Positions 60,601-64,000 of a stretch of DNA of 64,000 nucleotides are shown here, one piece after another (within the stretch, counting starts at the first letter, position 1; each line of letters starts with the position of its first letter). Made by a program: the position numbers and the translations under genes. Below the pieces are notes generated by a model. That model searched no databases, had not been told where the DNA came from, and saw only the letters and a program-made list of their open reading frames with translations. Source of the stretch: Oenanthe sinensis (Eukaryota > Streptophyta > Magnoliopsida > Apiales > Apiaceae); NCBI GenBank assembly GCA_028671895.1, contig JAPMAC010000207.1, positions 3,224,001 through 3,288,000 on the forward strand. Direction: 5' to 3'.

Positions 60601-62200
60601 CATCATGTATAGATTATGACTTCATTTCAATTCAAACAAACCCTCAATTCAAACATAGTATTTACATAACCATTCGAATATTAAATTATTCAAATAATTC
60701 AAAATTCTCGAACTAATTACAATTAATCAACACATAGTACTTGCTTAACCATTTAACAATTATAATGCAGTCACTAGCATTACTATTAATCGCAACCAGA
60801 GCTTAATTCTCGAACTATAACATGCGGCCATAACCGGAAAATACCACACTGTGGCCGAAAAATCGTAATCTTATCATGCAATGCTAAACAACCATCGACA
60901 GCTAGAATTTACACATATCATGGCCATTAATCAAAGTAGCAGCAAGAATCAAAGCAAGTCATCACAATTTCGGGTCGAACAACTTCCGATTCCACTCGGC
61001 AACTAGCAAGCAACTCGCAGTCAACAACTAACATCGAAATATAAACATAGACTTGGTAATTAAGGGGTCTTAGGCTCAGGTCATCCATCACAGCCTTCCA
61101 CCAGCTCGCCGGAGGCTCACCGCCGGTGGGGCAAAATCCGGAGGTACTCGTTTTCGAGTTTCCTTCAACGAATTCTACCAATCTTTGCATTTTACAACTC
61201 AACTAGCATCTAGGAACAAGATTATGCTACCAATTCCCTTTGCATGTCAACATTAGAACACATACGCATACAACCGCACATATACATACATGCAAAATAT
61301 AAGCCAACCCCAAAAACAAGATTAATACATATGTAAGCTTAGAAATTGAAGCTACTACATGACAATTACTGCAATCTCGACTAAAGATCAAGAAATCGCA
61401 GGAACTAGCAAGGAATCGCAGTCAGAGAAGAAAGAGATGGACCTGGAAATTGAAAATGCTGAACAAGGGAGGTAGTGGGCGGTGGCTGATAACTATAAGC
61501 TAGGGGCAAGGAAGTCATTTCACGTATGCTGCTTTTCTAATTTAAAACAAATTTAAAATCGAATTTTTGTAGAAACAGGGTACAAAAATAAATTTTATAT
61601 TTTTAAAATAACGACCAGGAATTTAGAAGCTTCCTCATATTTTTGAAATATTTTTCTGACGAGTAAATATTTAATTAAAAATCTTTTAAGTTTTAGCATA
61701 GAAATAGAAAATAAGAGTAGAAAAATCTACAAAATAATTTTGGGCTCAAATAAAATAAAACTTTATTTTTCAAAAGTCCTAGAATAAATAAGGAACATTT
61801 TGGAAAAGGTTTCATGATTTTTGGACATTCCAATAATTAAATATGGAATTTAGAAGAATAATATCTCTAGAATAAAACAGAAATGAATGATTTATATAAA
61901 ATCACTGAAACTAGAATTAAATACATCACCATTTTTAGAAAGTCTCTAAAATCACATAGGAGCTACATATAAAATTTCATAATTATTGGACACACCAATA
62001 ATTTTATAAAAATCAAACAGTTACTCAATTAAGCATGAAAAATCAATTAATCACTTAATTAAAACACGTAAGCATAATACAGTCAAACGGGCAGTCAACT
62101 AGACATATCAAAGGACGACGTATCATATCTTAACATCTTAAAACACATAAATCATATACCTCATATTAATCAAATAGATTTAATTATCTCAATCGTTACA
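57617..62200 (-). repeat. Gypsy B 5' LTR (4584 bp)
   Basis: Full-length LTR highly similar to 48665-53247, with scattered substitutions. Ends at the ATACT target duplication. The 91-codon frame at 60927-61202 is present in both LTRs but matches nothing known. Confidence 0.9.
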
Positions 62201-62205
62201 ATACT

Positions 62206-62991
62206 CATGATCAAAACCATAATAATAGCATGCTAAATCACATAAACATCACATAGCTAGGGTTTGTATTTTCAAGTTACCCATGATCATTAACAACTAT
62301 CCAAAGCTTAAATAACTCTTAACAAGTGCTAGCAAGGCTTAAGGAATCATAAAACAAGCATTTAAGAATTTATCCAAAATCAAGGTCACTATTCATGCTT
62401 ATACACTTTCATGAATATCTATAGATTCCATGGATAACTTTGCATGAAATTGAAGTATGTTATGGACAAAGTTACTACCTTTCTTTTAAGCTCTAACTCA
62501 CTATGATCAAGCAAGTATGATGTGAGCTTTGAATTTTTCTTCCTTCCTCTCCTTGTTCTTGGCCGAATGGTTTCTCTTCCAAGGGCTAGCTAGCTGATTT
62601 TTTTTCTCTTTCTTTTCTTTATGCTAATGTTACTTGGCTCTTTGACTTAAATAAAGGGCAAGTCAAAGTCTTGGTCAAGCTTGACCTTAGTCAAGTATCT
62701 AGCACTTCTTCGACTTCATATAATATACTAGCATTTCTTATTTCATAAATCAATTGCAAGTATTTATATTTTTAACAATCAATGTCAAAAATAAAATAAG
62801 CTCTTTAATAACTCTTGAAAGTCCTTAGATTTTCAATTTCGTAATAATTCATGACGATAAATTTAATCTTTGACTCGTTCCGGCAATTTTAATAATTTGA
62901 TTGTCCAACAAAGCCTTAATCCATACTTATCATCCAATACATACTTTTAATAACAAGGTTTTAAAAGTACCTGGATTTTAGGGATACTACA
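62206..62991 (-). repeat. Gypsy A 5' LTR, second part
   Basis: Continues the Gypsy A LTR from the Gypsy B insertion point (CATGATCAAAACCATAATAA) to its end at GGGATACTACA. Matches 35720-36504. Confidence 0.9.
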
Positions 62992-62996
62992 TCTTC

Positions 62997-63680
62997 TTTT
63001 GAAGCTTGTGGAACAGCTGTCTGAATATCCTTATCCTGAAGAACAAAAGTTCATTCCAGAAATCCAAAGAACTATTGCAGCAAAGGAAAAGAAAGAGTAT
63101 GAAAGAAAATTTGACTATGAAAAAACTCAAAGGTGTCTACTCAGGAATCCAGATAGAATTATTTTCTATAACACTAGTGAAAGGCATATGTTTAGAAGCC
63201 TATTTGTTTAGAGAGATGACAACTCAACTCAAACATAGATAATTTGTAAGTAAATATATTATCTGTCACAGGAATCTTCAGCAGGTATTATTTGACAAGA
63301 AAAAGAAGATCAAAGTCAATCTACAGACTTGAAGCAGTACTACATTGAAAGAAGCTCAATTTAATTGATCATGCCTCAGTGGAGTATTTAAGTTTGAAGA
63401 AGCTACAATGTCAGAAGATTTCAATATTATGTGACAACAAATATAGTCAAGTCAGAAGGAGCAGAAGTGAACTATTATAAAAGTCAAGTGAAGAATTTTA
63501 TTTGTTATGAATCACTCGTGAACCAGACAGTACACGGAGTGTTGACAAAATACAGAGAAGATTCTTTACTACAGAAGAAATGGTCAGCTACATACATTGG
63601 TGTGAAGACAGAAGATTTAAAATTATATCATCAACAGCTGTGGAGTCAAGACTTTAATTTAATTCTCTATTAATTGATTA
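62997..63680 (+). other. Unassigned region after gag (right half)
   Basis: Continuation of the Copia-like host element. It has two open stretches: 62999-63211 (70 codons, charged, with LVEQLSEYPYPEEQKFIPEI and a KEKKEYERKFDYEK stretch) and 63431-63673 (80 codons). The first may continue a frame from 32032-32158 across the insertion. I recognise no domain. They could be a degraded accessory ORF, captured host sequence or chance. Confidence 0.4.
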
Positions 63681-64000
63681 AATTATTTAGTTAATTTAAT
63701 TGGTAAATTAATTCAATCAGAATTAATTTATTCCTTAAATTAATTAAGAAATTAATTAATTTAGAATTATTTTAGAATGAAGAAGACTTTAATTTAATTC
63801 TATTACCAAAAAGATAATTTATTATGTATCCTATTTACTTAGATTAATTCAAAAAGAATTAATTTAATGTATAAGATATATAATAAAACAAATAGAATTT
63901 AAATTAAAAAGAAAGAAAAGAAAAATAAAAGAAGAAAAGAAGGTCAGAAGATATATATTTCAAGAACACCGCAGGTCGACCAAGTTTTTCTCGGGAAGAC
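63681..64000. other. AT-rich tail of the window
   Basis: Dense in TTAATTAA-type motifs, with a repeated GACTTTAATTTAATTCT (63651 and 63788). Probably non-coding part of the Copia-like element. No LTR end recognised. Confidence 0.4.

Larger units (their letters stand above)
46077..62200 (-). mobile_element. Gypsy B: tandem partial dimer
   Basis: Minus-strand Gypsy element inserted in the Gypsy A 5' LTR, flanked by ATACT (46072-46076 and 62201-62205). From 5' to 3': LTR (62200-57617), internal region (57616-53248), second LTR (53247-48665), a second truncated internal region (48664 to about 46296) and the last about 219 bp of a third LTR (46295-46077). The uninterrupted sequence at 35750 in the other Gypsy A LTR shows the empty site. 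Gag, protease and part of pol are degenerate, so the element is defective. Confidence 0.9.
32159..62991 (-). mobile_element. Gypsy A: near-complete chromovirus-type element
   Basis: Minus-strand Ty3/Gypsy element flanked by TCTTC (32154-32158 and 62992-62996). The 3' LTR is 32159-36504. The 5' LTR is 42578-46076 plus 62206-62991, split by Gypsy B. Internal parts from 5' to 3': primer site (42573-42561), an extra ORF (42422-41592), gag-pol (41178-36539) and a purine tract (36520-36505). Without Gypsy B it would be about 14.7 kb. The LTRs are highly similar by eye, so the insertion is fairly recent. The domain order PR-RT-RH-INT plus a chromodomain-like tail suggests the Tekay/Del clade. Confidence 0.85.
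29615..64000 (+). mobile_element. Copia-like host element split by Gypsy A
   Basis: Plus-strand element with LTR (about 29615-30759), tRNA-Met primer site (30762-30773), gag (30810-31812) and then an unassigned region (31813-32158). It is interrupted by Gypsy A and resumes at 62997. The flanking TCTTC on both sides shows that the two halves were continuous. After removal of the insert no protease, integrase or RT signature is visible up to the window end, so the element may be non-autonomous or its pol may lie outside. The 3' LTR was not identified. Confidence 0.7.

Noticed and set aside
51974..61202. Identical 91-codon frames (51974-52249, 60927-61202) as a gene pair
   Set aside because: Both lie at the same place in duplicated Gypsy B LTRs. 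No domain, and conserved only because the LTRs are young copies.

Overview
This is nuclear DNA of a flowering plant, most likely a eudicot. The evidence is GT-AG introns, plant-only gene families (a RETICULATA-related plastid protein, a DUF639 protein, a PPR relic), and several plant LTR retrotransposons primed by initiator tRNA-Met (TGGTATCAGAGC-type sites). Nothing in the sequence fixes the species. No bacterial features, CRISPR arrays or rRNA/tRNA genes were seen.

Only three host genes look real. (1) The last five exons of a DUF639 gene, + strand, 10878-14098; its 5' exons are not in the window. (2) A single-exon ELO-family fatty acid elongase, - strand, 15124-15945. (3) A complete eight-exon RETICULATA-RELATED (RER4-like) chloroplast membrane protein gene, - strand, 23546-27575. 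A decayed PPR fragment lies at about 14500-14815.

The rest is mostly transposable elements stacked inside each other. Left cluster (1-10416): an old minus-strand Copia relic holds a short internally deleted Gypsy element (3344-9516). That Gypsy holds a rearranged endogenous pararetrovirus fragment with long inverted arms (about 3690-8455). One arm holds a 312-bp TRIM retrotransposon (4193-4504). A TTA-flanked MITE (10462-10833) lies between this cluster and the first visible DUF639 exon.

Middle: a truncated Sirevirus-like Copia (16564-21527, + strand) ends abruptly inside reverse transcriptase. It is followed by AT-rich sequence with transposon scars.

Right cluster (29615-64000): a Copia-like host element (LTR, primer site, gag) was interrupted by a large minus-strand chromovirus-type Gypsy element, 'Gypsy A' (32159-62991, TSD TCTTC). 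It has 4.3-kb LTRs, an almost intact gag-pol and an extra ORF ahead of gag. Its right LTR was in turn interrupted by 'Gypsy B' (46077-62200, TSD ATACT). Gypsy B is a defective relative with 4.58-kb LTRs, arranged as a tandem LTR-internal-LTR-truncated internal-LTR stub. The order of insertion can be read from the intact target-site duplications.

The host genes share no evident pathway. I found no undescribed host system. The most unusual structures are the Gypsy B partial dimer, the extra Gypsy A ORF, the inverted pararetrovirus fragment with its TRIM, and the unidentified region downstream of gag in the right-hand Copia.
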